From Isoetes taiwanensis (lineage: Eukaryota; Streptophyta; Lycopodiopsida; Isoetales; Isoetaceae), in the NCBI GenBank assembly GCA_021234155.1, contig JAJEKV010000100.1, positions 2,642,116 through 2,706,115 on the forward strand: DNA of 64,000 nt, read 5' to 3'. The translations under genes were made by a program, and so were the position numbers. Of the stretch, positions 46,561 through 59,145 are shown in pieces (within the stretch, counting starts at the first letter, position 1; each line of letters begins with the position of its first letter). The notes below the pieces were generated by a model. It worked only from the letters and a program-made list of their open reading frames with translations. It made no database searches and had not been told where the DNA came from.

Positions 46561-47139
46561 AGAAATTGGAACAAGAACGAAGAAATAATAGGGGCCCAAA
46601 ATCTTTTCATAATAAGAATAAGAGTACACATGAAACAAAGTACCCTTCTATGTCTCAGAACCATGAAGCACCACTGAACTAGATCATGTGGAGACTGCCT
46701 CCTTCCTCTAATAATCGTAGAGCAGGGAAAGAGGAGGAGCTCATGCTCCTCAAAATTCTTATACAATGTACCTCTTCATCAACCCTTCATGACACATCTT
46801 AATCTCAACTGTCCAAATTCACCTCTTCATCCCAAACTTTCACGTCTGCCTCTTCATCACAGCCATCAAAAATATAATTTAAGGGCTTTTATATATTAGG
46901 CCTATAAGTTTAACATCACCCTAATGGCCTTTATATTATCGTTTAGGGTGCCTCTAGATTTTTCAGGGCCATTGGATCATGGTATATTATGTAGGATTAT
47001 ACCCTCTAGAGGCATACAGACCATGCATTTGAAATCAAGATGGGATCAAACAACCTTGTTTTGACCCCAATGGTGATTAAAAAAACCAATTCAATGGTTA
47101 CGAACCATTCAATATAACAGTGCACTACACTTTTTAAAC

Positions 47140-47215
47140 CACAGAAAGAATAGAGGATGGGGATTCGAACCCCAACAAGATGCCAATGCTCTAGCAATAC
47201 ATCGTGTAAGTCAAA
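47140..47215 (-). other. tRNA-like / SINE-head sequence
   Basis: The minus strand contains GGGGTTCGAATCCCC, a perfect Pol III B-box and T-arm, preceded by GCTAGAGCATTGGC, which resembles a degenerate A-box and D-arm. A full cloverleaf could not be drawn, and the anticodon arm is not clear. This is more likely a tRNA-derived SINE head or tRNA pseudogene than a working tRNA. Confidence 0.4.
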
Positions 47216-47499
47216 CTAGCAGTAAATCTACTATAGCCATGATAAAAATAAAATCAGCAACCCTGTTAAACAAGTGTCTATCATAACAAGGTTTTTCATG
47301 TCAACTGCCACACAGACGCCGGACGGGATAGGCTGAGGGGGTACTTGGACTCTTGTTTCCTGGGGAAGCTCTAGGACCACAATGCTCTGGAACAGGTAAA
47401 GATGGCACACTACAATGAGCACATAAACCCCACCCTGGTTCGAGGCCCACATCTCTACCTGCGTTCTTAGTTGCCCATGAAGAAGCGCAGGATCATCGC

Positions 47500-48060
47500 G
47501 TTCATTCGAACAGGGGCCCACCATCTTCGGCTTGAGACTGGTCGGTGGATTGGAGAGCCACGCCAGGACAGGCTTTGTTAGTGTTGCCCGCTGGGGGTTG
47601 TTGAGGATGAAAGCCATGCCTTCCAGAGCTGTCCAGCCTATAGTCAGATTTGGGCTCGCTACGCCCTCTTGGTGCGACCTGGTCTGCCACTGCACGAGCT
47701 ACTCAGTACACTGTCAGTTCGATCCCTTGGCTCTTACCTCCATGAGGTTTTGGATTTGCGGACTCACCTCTGTCCCTGCGCGCCTATCTGAGGTGCCGGG
47801 AAATCATGTGTATACGTATATTTGTACAGCTGCCAGCAGGCTTGTTGCTGCGACGGTTTTTCCCTCGTAAGGGGGTTTTTTAATCCGGGTAGCAAATTTG
47901 GGTCCCATAGGCCGATTGGCCTCCGCGGACGATAAAAGAACCTTCCTTCCTTCCTTCAAGAACTGGCTTTGGGGGTCTCCCCCCATTCTGATGGGGGTGG
48001 GCTCACACTTCTCCTTCAGGAAGATGATGTGCCCGGCCTTCAGGTATGACTTTTACTTTT
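47500..48060 (+). mobile_element. Retroelement tail sharing sequence with 15.07 kb
   Basis: 47856-47895 (GGTTTTTCCCTCGTAAGGGGGTTTTTTAATCC) matches 15066-15105. The surrounding plus-strand frames are protein-like but broken (47532-47870). It looks like the 3' part of a decayed LINE of the same family as the 15-kb fragment. Limits are approximate. Confidence 0.4.
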
Positions 48061-48299
48061 GTAGAAAGTTTAGTTCTTTGAAAGCCTCTAAGATAACTTA
48101 GCAAACTCTTTTCAAAAACCACTTAGGTCGAGCATTTGATCCTGGAATTCTGAGCTGGAAAATCCATAGACTAAGTCACTATAACTACATAGAACATTAT
48201 GATACTGGGGTCAATTTTTTTGTCTCCGACCAATTTTCCTATGTTACTCCATCACTTGATTCCATGCAAGTCTGAATGTTATGAATGTTATGTCTTTAC

Positions 48300-48430
48300 G
48301 TACCTTAACGCTCTGGTGCTCGGGTTTGCAACCTGAGATCAAATCTCAACCGTTGACTGAAGTGTTGTTACCAACTAATAACATTTGACTGGCCCAATTA
48401 TATTGTCTCTCTCGTCACGTCCTAGGGTCT
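48300..48430 (+). repeat. SINE-like repeat, copy A
   Basis: CCTTAACGCTCTGGTGCTCGG, GAGATCAAATCTCAACCGT and later CTAATAACA and CCTAGGGTCTT occur in the same order as in the copy at 62722. The two early motifs have A-box/B-box-like spacing, suggesting a tRNA-derived SINE. Confidence 0.4.
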
Positions 48431-49168
48431 TAGATCAATATTTATTACTCTCTTCACTGCTCTCGGCACTGAGCAAACATCAAAAGCCTCTTCTAACATA
48501 TCATCGAATTCAACATCTAACAAATACAATGGTCTGTTCCAAAAATTGAATGACTGCCCTTCTTCTTATCCTCTTTTGCTCTTTGTTGCCCCTCGAACCT
48601 AGGCATTAAGGGCGCCCTGCCCCTTGGCGTCACTGTAGACAAATTTGAGGGCCATGTGTTGGCCATAGCTACATGATCCTCAAACTTTTACAGTAATGCC
48701 CTCAGGCCAGGGCTTTATCTACAACATAATCATATGCATGAACACCCACTCCAAAATCATTTGTAAAATGACTATGATTGGCATAAAGAAACCTATAAAG
48801 ACTTTGTGTATTAGTGGATAAAATCCTTGGTGGCACCGCTCAATTAGGTGGTCAACAAGCAACAGAGTCGTGAATCCACTATCGACTCTACTAGGAAATC
48901 TATCGTTGTGAAAAAAGGCATGAGCTATGGGCATTAACCTATCTCTCCTGGCTTAAGAGCGAGATTTTTTCTTGCCAAATGACCTTGTGAAAATAATTTA
49001 GCTTATAATAACTAGCATTTTTATTTAGTTTATTTTATTTTAATTAGGTTTATTAGTCTTAGTTGAGTAATCACTTGAAACTACCTTCACATGGATACCC
49101 TCAGATCAACTTCAAAAAATGTAGTATTGAATACCCAACTTGTACAAATTACATGATAGCAATTTGGG

Positions 49169-49330
49169 TTGTGTTCTGTGGGCAGTAAGAATTTCGGAAT
49201 CAGGGATAAAAGCTTCAGAATCACAGGTAAAAGCTTCGGAATGAGAGGTAGAAGGGTCCAATGTCATGTAAATCCTCCAGAATGCGATTCTAGGATGCGA
49301 TGTAAATCCTCCAGGAGCCGTCGCAAATCC
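49169..49330. repeat. Short degenerate tandem repeats
   Basis: Units like AGAATTTCGGAATCAGGGATAA, AGCTTCAGAATCACAGGTAA and AGCTTCGGAATGAGAGGTAG follow one another (~26 bp). After them come repeats of AAATCCTCCAGGA and AGCCGTCG. No gene. Confidence 0.5.
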
Positions 49331-49702
49331 TACAAAAGCCGTCGTTGTTGAGCCGTTGTTAAGGTGGGTAGGAATTCAGGAAGAGAAAGTGTGCCACATG
49401 GCAACCTAAGTTGCTATGGGCGGATAGGGCAGAACGCAACCTAACCTAAGTTGCTATTATGTGTTGGAGAATGAAGAGATAAATCTCGAAATGCAACAAG
49501 GAATCAATCAACATCAAATGTTAGGAATAATGTGGAATGTACCCATGCTTTGTTAAGACTTGAAATAAAGTAGCTCGCCCATTCTTTTATAAGCCAAATA
49601 TGAAGTTTAGACTTGTTTTGAACTATATGACAATGTTGTGATCTTATTTATGATGCATTAATCAGTGACACTTTATAGTTTGCTTGCTAAATGACGTTAT
49701 AG

Positions 49703-50641
49703 GTGGATGTTAGTGGAACCAATACCAAATGCCATAGTTGTAAATATTGCGGATCAATTGCAGGTATAATTTGAATGCTTTTTAAAACAACATTGAATTA
49801 ATTGAATTCAATTGAACTATAGCATCCACAGAGATCAAAATGGCACATGGAACCTAGTACAATAGAAAAGTATATCCATCACTACCATGATTAAAGAACC
49901 CTCGCCCTAAGGTTTTAAAGGGCAAAACCATAGAAGGCCGCAAGCTCTAGCCCATAGATATAGAGATTCACAAGTAAGTACTATAGAACGGAATGATGTC
50001 AAAGTTGTTAGAGTTGATTTTAGAGAGAGACAGTCTATTTTTTTGATGGACAAAAGTGGGAATAGCCCGTCATGTATCTAAAAGGGCTTAGATGACGATA
50101 TATTGAAGTATTCCTTATAATGTAAACGTCATAGTTAGGAGGACGACAAGGAGGAAAAAATGGAGAGAACGAAAGTAAATGTCCAACATTGAAGGATATA
50201 TTTAAGGCTATGGTGTTAGGAAATAAGACTTGTACCTAAAAAGGGGGATTGTATGTTTTAGGGTGTGTTCTAGTGGAAAGGACATAAATGCGTGTCCATT
50301 TTTATAATTTTTTTTGTGAACATGGAAAATTTGTTAGAATGTGTTCTTCATGTATTGTGGTTTATTTTTATTGATATATCTATCTCATACAGATATTGAG
50401 CAATGGGAAGTATAAGAGTGTTGAACATCGAGTTCTAGTCAACAGATATAGATCAAGGATGTCATTAGCAACATTTTGTAATCCAGAGGAAGAAGATATA
50501 ATATCTCCAGCATGTCAATTGATTGACGAAGCACATCCGGCCCTTTATAGAGCCATGACTTATAAAGAGTACTTGAAAGCTCTATGTATGAATGGGCTAA
50601 AAGGAAAAAGTTATGTGGAATCATTTAGAACGAAAGGTTAG
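49703..50641 (+). pseudogene. Last two exons of a 2-oxoglutarate/Fe(II) dioxygenase (orphan)
   Basis: Exon 49703-49763 encodes WMLVEPIPNAIVVNIADQLQ and exon 50393-50641 encodes ILSNGKYKSVEHRVLVN then AHPALYRAMTYKEYLKAL, ending at TAG. These match the C-terminal part of plant 2-oxoglutarate-dependent dioxygenases of the anthocyanidin synthase / jasmonate oxidase type (VVNIGDQ, LSNGxYKSVEHR, the second iron-binding region). Splice sites are intact. The upstream exons with the HxD iron ligands were not found in the preceding 3 kb, so this looks like a 3' fragment unless a very long intron intervenes. Confidence 0.75.
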
Positions 50642-50777
50642 TAAAGATATTCTTGGGCCTTATAATATTCGTATTCAATAATATCTTACATTTATTTAAC
50701 CTTCATACTTAAAATAACTTTAAGGTCGCATAATAAATATGCTTGCAAGTCAAATTATTATCAGGTATATGAAGACA

Positions 50778-51210
50778 TTAAGAGAAACATTTAGGTGATG
50801 TTAAAAAACCACTCTTCATCTTCTTAGACATGAATAGCCTCCTCCTTTCAAATGCGGATGTTTCTTCCTGAGTGTTGCCACCTGGATTTTTCCCATTGTG
50901 AACTCTCAGCTTCTCTATCGTTCTATTTACTTGATCCTGTTGGTCAATGTCTACATCCATATTCTCTTCTTACTATTGATATCATTGCTGCTACTCGTCG
51001 ATTGTTTCAAGAAGTCGCCAAGTCAGCTTGAGGTGATACTTGTCATTAGTGATAGTTGCCACCAATGCATCTACAAGCATTGCGGCTTCTGCTTCACCAA
51101 TGGCGAAGTTGTCGTCTCTTGTCATAATGGTATGTGGGGAGTTTGTGAGGCTCTTTCCGCCAATGATGCACATTGTTTCCCTAGTATTAGTACTTGTCAA
51201 CCTTGTTCGC
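50778..51210 (-). other. Protein-like minus-strand remnant, unknown
   Basis: Minus-strand frames 51200-50991 (IIGGKSLTNSPHTIMTRDD...) and 50960-50778 (MDVDIDQQDQVNRTIEKLRV) look coding-like and follow one another, separated by stops. I cannot name a family. It could be a decayed gag-like gene. Confidence 0.3.
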
Positions 51211-51340
51211 TAGGCTAACCTACGTTATCTGAGTTGCATCCATCTTGTCCAAGTGTCTAATGGTGTTCGTAAGCTTCTTCTACTCTGTGTTCTCATCTGG
51301 TACATCAGTCCAGTGCCTCAGAGCACTAGGGATAATAATT

Positions 51341-51396
51341 CCCTTCCCTTCCCCTCCCCTCCCCTCCCCTCCCCTCTCCTCTCCTCTCTTCTCTTC
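51341..51396. repeat. CT-rich microsatellite (CCCCT/CTCTC)n
   Basis: Polypyrimidine run of CCCTT, CCCCT and CTCTC units over 56 bp. Confidence 0.9.
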
Positions 51397-51399
51397 ACC

Positions 51400-52770
51400 T
51401 TATTATACAAAATCATAAGCATGCAAGCAATTTTAGCATGTAAAAGCACAAAGTTTCCTGATGGAATACAATTGTTTAGTGTTCCTAATATCTAAATTGT
51501 AGGCCACGTGTTCATTATACTCCAAAACAAATCCATTGAGTGCCAAAAACTCCATACTAGATAAAATTGGTCTTATTGTAAAGCTCTGGCCAGACCTATT
51601 CAATGACACCAATTTCATAGTCATGCAAGCTAGCCATCAAAACATTTTTATGAAATTATCTAACACCAGCATACAATCCAAAAGTAATAATACAGAGTCA
51701 CAAATCAACTATGCGCAGGTGTGGGGCACTTTGCTATTTTGAGATAAGAAAGGATAAATGTTGACGATCTTAGCTATACCTACCCAGTGACACAATCGAG
51801 ATGAAAAGGCCTTAGCTATACTTAACCAATGACACCAATTTCTTGAACATGCGAATATGCTGAATCGGCATACATTTATTTCTGGGTTTCAAAGTTCAAC
51901 TTACTATTTCGCAAATATCTTTTTGTTGGAGGTCTGTAATAGGCAGGTTTGTACTTTTTGTAAAGCTTAGACCCATGTGTGACATTCCACTATAATTATA
52001 CTGCATCGCAGTAGGTATAAGGTTAATACATGTGTGACTCGACACATGCATGCCACATAGGTAGCCGACATGAGGAGAGCCTATAAGTGGTGGCCGCACG
52101 ATAATACATTAGTATGGAAGTGCATGGCAACCATTGGCACTTGGCGTATTATACTTGATAATACCAGAAATTTATCACGGCGGCGAAGGTTGTCACGAAC
52201 ATTTCTATTTATTAAGGCAATTTCTTTTGTTTATTAGCCATACTCCACTACACTTTCATATATCATCCAGAATAATGAACTAATAAATTTATGGAAAACA
52301 ATGAGACAACACAATATGTATTGTTGCGATGTAAGCACACATGATACCAAAGTCCCTTTTGCTAGTTCAAATGCTGCAATTTATGTGTCATAAAACTGTA
52401 TCAAAGCATGATAACAAGATTGCGTATTAAACGGGAGCAAATCATTGAAATGGGAGCAAAAGGAATATTCCTTAAAGATTCCTCTTTTTTTCCAAAAAAG
52501 AAGCTAAAATGAGGTAAAAATTTTATTTTGGTCATGAAATTGCATTTTGACCCCCCCAAAATCACTCATTTTTTTGTGCAAAGAGAAAATTGACTATGTC
52601 AAAGTGACACTTTTTCTAACAGTTAGAATCTACCTGAAGTGTGTTTTTAGAGAAAACCACTAATTTAAGTGTATGTCCTACACAACATTTTGTAAGCTTG
52701 GATTATATTCCAGAAAAGGTTACTTTAAGGTTACAATGTGTCATTTTTTAATGATGTAATATTTCAAAGT
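51400..52770. other. No gene recognised
   Basis: AT-rich DNA without a domain-bearing frame on either strand. Confidence 0.4.
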
Positions 52771-52778
52771 ACCAAAAT

Positions 52779-52925
52779 TGGAATCCGGAATACACTTTTA
52801 CGATTCGAGGATAACAGAAGTGTATTCCGGAATACACTTTCGCTTTTTTTGAAAGTCAAAGTGTATTCCAGAATACACTTTTGGTTTTGCTCGAAATCCA
52901 AAGTGTATTCCGGAATACACTTTTG
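52779..52925. repeat. Array of GTGTATTCCGGAATACAC palindromes
   Basis: A near-perfect palindrome extended by AAA/TTT occurs at about 52819, 52859 and 52901 (spacing ~40 bp), with a half copy at about 52779 and a lone copy at 53297-53314. One copy has CCAGAA in place of CCGGAA. Spacer sequences differ. Open frames through it on both strands are by-products of the palindromes. Confidence 0.9.
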
Positions 52926-53314
52926 TTGTACAAGTTTTTGAGACTCAACAGTGATCTTCAATTTCCCAGGTTTTTCGAGTTTTCGACATTTTCAATGACC
53001 TGGCAATTTTTTTTGTTTCAATTGATTTGAACGACCTTGCGATTTTATTTGTTTTTTATGTGGGATAGGCCTATAGGAACAAAGTTCTAAATAATGAAGG
53101 GATTAGCGAAAGAGAAAAACGAACCAACAACAACTAGATTTTCTAGCATGTTCAATTTATTTTGATGACCTTTCAATTGTTTTTATTGTTTTGTGTGGAT
53201 ACGGAGTTATGGTATTAAATAATAAAGGGGTTTTGATTTTTTTGCTTTTTAAACTAGGGATATTGGATCTTGGTTTCAAATGACAAGAGGGAAATGTATT
53301 CCGGAATACACTTT

Positions 53315-54950
53315 GTAAGGAGGATAGAAACGTGTTTTTTTTTGCCCTTTCTGCTCTGGCGATCTTTGTCTACAGACCTTGCGCCACGATTTTATGCTCA
53401 GATTGGAAAAGACTCTGGCGTTGGCTAAAGCTTAAGCCAAGGCGCTGGCTAAGCGTCTTTAAAAATCATTTTTTCCATTAGGGTCGAATGTAGCAGAATA
53501 AAATCGGATGCCTGAATCAGGTCGAATGCTTTAGGGTCGCATGTAGGGCAAAACGTTTTTTCCAATAGGGTCGGATGCCAGAATCAGATGCCAGAATGTT
53601 GGATCATTCAGGTCGGATGCTCTTAGATGCCAGAATCGAGGAGCAGGGGACTGCTGGCTGACTGATTCATAGATGGTAGAGCATGTCAAACAAGGTTGTT
53701 TTGGTGGCTATGATGGCTTTGCAGCAGTGAAGCTATGGTGCCTCTGGTATTTTATATGGCATGGCTGCAGCGAAGCTATGGTGGCAACGAAGCTATGGTG
53801 GCAGTGAAGCATGCCAGTGAAGCATGTCGTCCAAAGTAAGTTGCATAGTTTTTTTTTCTTTCTTTTAAACTAGGTGAGCAGGTCTGACCATTTGAAGCAA
53901 GGAGATGTTCTTGATTTGCCCATGCTGTGTCCTCTATGTTTAAACTGTAGCTTCTTTTCGCATTGTGCATTGAAGCTTTGAAAAAACAGCTGAGAAATAT
54001 GGTCTGGCCATGCTTTGCATTGTAAAAAAAAACAGTGATGAATGAGAATTTTGCTGTATGAGACCTTGAAGCAGGAAAATGCTTTTGTGGTACCTCAGTT
54101 CTATCCCCATATTATGGTAAGATATTTTCACATTTTTGTGCTTTTTTAGTTGCCATTGCTAACTTTTGTCAACATGTTTTGTTATTTCTTAAGTGTCGAT
54201 TTAATTATTCTATCATTTCTTGCTGATTCTTAGCATAGAGTTCTTTTTTAAAGTAGGTTAAATTTGCATGACTATTTTTTCTAGCCAAGTTTAGCCAGTT
54301 GGTTGCATTTCTTCTTACTAGAATTTTGCTTAGTTCTTTTTAGCTTTGAAGATCTTATGTTAACTGTTTGTGTAGATTGCAGGTTCTACTTCAGTTTTGA
54401 GAGCAATTCCTCTCAATAACTTTTCACCTTCCTTGAACTCTACATCTAGAATTGCTGAACAAATATAAAGTCATAGAGTCGACGAGGATTTCATCAAATT
54501 AGCATGAGATTTTTAGCCACTGAGTTGGCATGTAAAAAACATTATTAGCAGAAGAAGATCACAATGGCTCGTACAAGTTGTTGCTACTTTAATGAACTAG
54601 AACTGAGGTTGCAAAATGGAGCAGTTTCTGTATATTTCTATAATAATGTTTACATGAAATGTACATGCCTTGAAAATAAAAATAAATAATATGAATTCTT
54701 ATTATATTAATGTCTACAAGTTACTTGCATCAATGTTTTTAATTTTCATCCTCAACAAAAATAAGAAGGTTGCATACTAAACAGGGTCTTTAAATCGAAG
54801 GAAATAAATCCTTCACCAAATTCTAAAAGCACCAAACCATCTTAAAGCTTTGTCTGATCTTAGAACATGCTTTTTGAGGTGCAATAGATGCTACCTTCAG
54901 ATTTGAGCAACATTTGGCATGTTGAATGGCCTCTTAAACATAAGGTGTAC
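53315..54950. other. No gene recognised; motif-rich
   Basis: Includes several copies of GGTCG(A/G)ATG and ATGCCAGAATC phrases (53475-53635) and AAGCTATGGTGGCA phrases (53725-53815). No gene was identified. Confidence 0.4.
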
Positions 54951-54956
54951 TGCAGA

Positions 54957-55135
54957 GATTGAAAACATGGTTCCCAATTTGTATTCTGGAATAGCATAAG
55001 AGTGCAAGGTGCTATTCCAGAATAGCGCAAGACATCAAGGTGTGGTGGAAAGATTTGGAATATGGCTCCCAATTTGTATTCTGGAATAGCGTAAGAGTGC
55101 AAGTTCCTATTCCAGAATAGCGTAAGAGTGCAAGG
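54957..55135. repeat. Two-unit tandem repeat (~105 bp)
   Basis: TTCCCAATTTGTATTCTGGAATAGC / CTCCCAATTTGTATTCTGGAATAGC, each followed by TAAGAGTGCAAG and CTATTCCAGAATAGCG, so each unit also contains the inverted pair TATTCTGGAATAG / CTATTCCAGAATA. Confidence 0.75.
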
Positions 55136-56074
55136 GCAACTGACAATCCTATTCCAAAATAAAGTAGGAATTTTGAAAACACTGATTAGGTTCTTCTCTA
55201 GACAGATATTGGTATGCTCGGGTAGGTTCTTCTCCTCACATCATAAAATTTTATGTTTATTTCTTCTTCATACCTTGCACTTATTGTGTAACACAAGACT
55301 AACTAAAGCTACAACACAAGAGCTAGGAATAACAAGTACGCTGCCGAAGGAAGAAGAACCCGAGATAACGATTGCCTGCTTTGCTTACAATGCAAGCAAA
55401 AAAACACAGAAGAAGAATTTTGACACCTATAGACCACAAGAAAAAGAAGAACCTGGAAGCAAGTACACTTGCAACGCATGCAGAATCCCCAGCGCCATAG
55501 AAAACCAAGCCTGTATTCTGGTAGTAGCAGGACACATGGCACGACTGGATTGGGGCCAGCCATCTTTTCTGTTATGCCAAAGGCCCCTTGGGATATTTTT
55601 TGGCCTCATGTCGGCCAACTTTCCAGGCCAAAAAATAGCACAAGGGGACTTTCTCTTACATAGAATATAGAAGAGGAAGAAAAGTAGATGTTGGATTTCA
55701 ATTTTGAAAGCACTAGAATTTGAATACATAAAAAGCTATTTTTGCCGGCCTAGTCCTGAATAGGATAAGCACTATGCCCCATTGGCTCCTCTACTGGTGA
55801 TGGATCCGGTAAAAAAGAATCAAAAGCCATGAACTCTTTTCATTCTATTTTTTCCCAAATAGCGTAAACATAAGGTAGATGCTATTCTGGTCATAGAGCC
55901 AACGACAAACATGCCATGTGGCACAAGTTCTTTTCCTGAATGTTTATCTAAATTTCACAGCGATGTAGGTTGTTCTTTATTTTTACCTCGCATTCTGCCT
56001 ATTTCACCTTGCATTCTGCATGATTTCACCCGCTAAAATAACTTTTTTATCTTACTTTCATCTTAAGAATGGCC

Positions 56075-56155
56075 TCCGGCCTCAAATTCCGGGGTGGCAC
56101 CAGCGCCTCCACGCTTCGCGTGTCGGCGCTGGTTCCGTTCCAGAATTTGAAGCAT
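56075..56155. mobile_element. Foldback element, GC-rich hairpin
   Basis: The outer arms CTCAAATTCCGG / TTCCAGAATTTGAAG and the inner arms ACCAGCGCC / GGCGCTGGT enclose a TTCG loop, giving a nested hairpin. There is no coding content. Confidence 0.5.
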
Positions 56156-56870
56156 GCGGTCATTCTTGTATACGTAATGCACACCTAGGCAGAATTACTG
56201 CCTTTTTCTGCATATTTTACCCCGCGCAATTCTCTCTCCGCCTGTGTATAGCGGCGCCGCCAATATTTTATGGCTATGGCGGACTATGGCGGAGCAATGA
56301 CCTTCAAATCTTCTGGCGACCTTCCTTCAAATCTCTTCGTCTGAAGCACTGCTGCCGGATGTTTGAAAGAGAGCAGCGTGAATAGTCAGAGATCTAGCCG
56401 GAATAGCTTCTTCATGAATAGCCTCTCCATGAATAGCCAGAGATCTAGTCGGAATAGCCTGAATAGCGACACATCTAGCTGAAATAGCCTGAAGCGGAGC
56501 AAATTCATTGAGGAAAGCCAGAGAGCCAGAATAGCCGGAGATCTCTTTGTTTCGGAGATCTCTTCATTTAGTAAGTTTTGTTTCTTTTCTGTGAGTTTTG
56601 TTTCTTTTCTGTGACGTTTCATGCCCTTATGTTCCTGCATTTTTCCCTGTTGTGCATGCATCAAAAGCTCCGATGGGGATGAAAGAAGCATTTCGGGCAT
56701 GAAAGAAGCATTTCTGAAGCATTCCGGCCTTCAAATCAAAGCTCTGATAGCCCAGTTTCATTAGGCATAGCCATTGAAGGGAAAATTTGTGCCATAGCCG
56801 TTCAACTTTCTCTGTTCAGCATATTTTTCCTGTTCGTAATTCTGCCAGGTGTGCATTACGTAAGGGAATC

Positions 56871-57022
56871 TACTGTCCTCAGGTATCCCCCTCAGAATAT
56901 TCCTCGGCGGAGCCACCAGCCTCGGCGAAGCACTCGCGGCTCCGCCGCTCGTGCGCCGCCTCAGCTGGCGGCGCCGCCTCGGAAATTCCTCGGCGGAATA
57001 CCCTCGGGGCGTAGATTCCCTA
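56871..57022. mobile_element. Foldback element, GC-rich core family
   Basis: The ends TAAGGGAATCTAC and GTAGATTCCCTA are inverted, continuing imperfectly inward to (T)CCTCGGCGG. The core (56929-56990), read on the minus strand, matches 59184-59247 closely (GAGGCGGCGCC..CAGC.GAGGCGG.GCACGAGCGGCGGAGCC). The arms of the two elements are unrelated. Confidence 0.7.
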
Positions 57023-59145
57023 TTACATAAACTATAAGAAAGACAATATTACTTGCGCTGAACTATTGGAATGCCACAAAGTCTTGGCTAGGCGGCGTAG
57101 AATAAAGCTCGCAGAATACCACATCTCTTCTTTATTTTTCAAATTTCCCCGCAATTTATTCTCTCTCTTATGAGGAGGTTAACCTCCTTCGTGAGAGGGT
57201 CATGAGAAATAACCCTCGAGGCTGGCAGGCCGAGAGGGTTATTTTGCATGACCCTCGAGAGGAGGAGGTTGACCTCAACCACTGGCCCGAGCAGGTTCTC
57301 CATAGCTAGTTTGAGCTTAGATCTTACCAGCTTTTCTCCTCCCCCTGGCCACAGCAAGCTCCTTGTTGGTGTAGATCTTTTTAGCGAGGTTAAATTTCTG
57401 AGTCAGTTGAACCCAGATCCTGCTCTTGAGTTGTATCAGGATGTTTCTGGTAATATAGCTTGAAAGGAAACTGTGTTCTCGCATGAGAGACATTGCGGTT
57501 CCTCAGACGGGTCTGCCCTTTCTTGAAGAGAAATATGACATCAGAGGTAGCTCTTTTACGCTCTGAGAAATGTGTCCTCTGAAAAGAATGGCTATGGCAG
57601 GAATTAGTGGAGAAAAAATGGCTATGGCAGGGATTGGGAAGTTGGGCGGGCAGAAAACGGAGATGGGTGATGAAAATTTCGTTGGAAGAAGCCATAGCAA
57701 GAGCTTGGGAAGAGGAAAAACCATAGCCAGAGCTTGGAAAATGTTTATTCCGAAGAGGAAGAAGAGAACAATAGTTTTATGCAAGAGAATACAGAGGATC
57801 TAGAAGCTCTGCTTAGCTCCGATGATGAGGAATTTAACACTGGGCATTCCTTCAATGATCTAACTTGCCAAAACCATGGCTATAGTGATGAAGAGGATGA
57901 GCTGAGTTCATAGAAGAGTCATGTCGAAGGAGAGCTATGCCGGAAGAGCCAGAGCTATGCCAGAAATCTCCAAATATTCTCTGGAAAAGAATACTTACTT
58001 ATAATCCATATAATTGCTTAATCTGGACCGTTGGTCCAGGGACGTTCCTCAAAAATCAAGATGGGGTCAAACCACCATTTCCACCTTATGATTTCTTAAC
58101 CATGGATGAAAGCCAATCATGTAGTCAACCTGAAAACATGGAATCAAAATCCTACAGTGCACAACAAACTGAAGAACTTTGCATGAAATATAGCAATTGA
58201 ATATGAGCATAGAACATGCCATCCAGCAGCACGACAACAAGGATTAAACATGGAATTGAAACGGATATTATAAGGAGACCTCTACTACAGTGCACATCGA
58301 ATGCACATCGAATGCAATAACTATGCTTGAATATGTTATTTTATTGAATGAATATTCACTGAACATGAACAGAGAACATGCCACAATTTCCAATAGCGAA
58401 ACAACACAACACCTTCATATGCCTTGCCTATAAATAGGCTATGTGCTTGCAAGAAGCTTGCCGGAACTAGAAGAAGATCCAGTAAAATACAACAGCTTCT
58501 TCCTTTGCCCTGTCTGCAAACAGGCATATGTGCTTGCAAGAAGCTTGCTGGAACTACCTTCAACAGAAGTGAAGAAGGAAAAATGAAATTCAAACAGAAG
58601 AAGATTCATGAATCATGCCCACTGGAATAACGTTGCAGCATGCATGCATATTCTCATATGAACAGGCCTGTCAGAATCGACCAACATAAAAAAAAGGCAA
58701 AATGGCTCTCAGCATATTCCTTGAATGCATCAGGGGATTCGAATCGGAATGCTCTGCAACAAATCTGGAAGAGCAACCTCCATATTCTCAAAGGCATCAA
58801 ATGTAGAAGTTCAAAAATTTGGAGGTTTGGCTATGGCAGCAGAGGGCTGGCACAACATCAATTCCACAAACAAGCATAGCCACAACAAACAAGCGAGCCG
58901 ACAAGCATAGAAGCAAACAAGCCTAACCATAGCCATCGCCTTCACAAGCTTAGGAGCCATCGCTATTTCCCTACCAAAAAAACCTATGAGCGCAACCTGC
59001 CTAGGCCAACATAGCCGCTATCCCCTCCAGCTTCTTCCAAAAATAAGTCAACCTAAAATCTTCCATAAGAGGAAAATAAAAGCCAATAACCATGCAAAAC
59101 CCAAACTCTATTTTCTGACCTCAGCAAAGTACGATTTTGTACTAC
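57023..59145. other. No gene recognised; motif-rich
   Basis: Contains an inverted GAGGTTAACCTCC/GGAGGTTGACCTC pair around 57170-57275. It also has repeated GGCTATGGCAGG phrases near 57589-57640 and a doubled TGTGCTTGCAAGAAGCTTGC unit near 58440 and 58530. Open frames are short and unassigned. Confidence 0.4.

Noticed and set aside
47140-47215. Functional tRNA gene on the minus strand
   Set aside because: The T-arm is perfect, but a full cloverleaf with a credible acceptor and anticodon stem could not be formed.
52738-52961. Small proteins in both strands across the palindromes
   Set aside because: The frames are mirror translations of the palindromic repeat, with no start context or domain.
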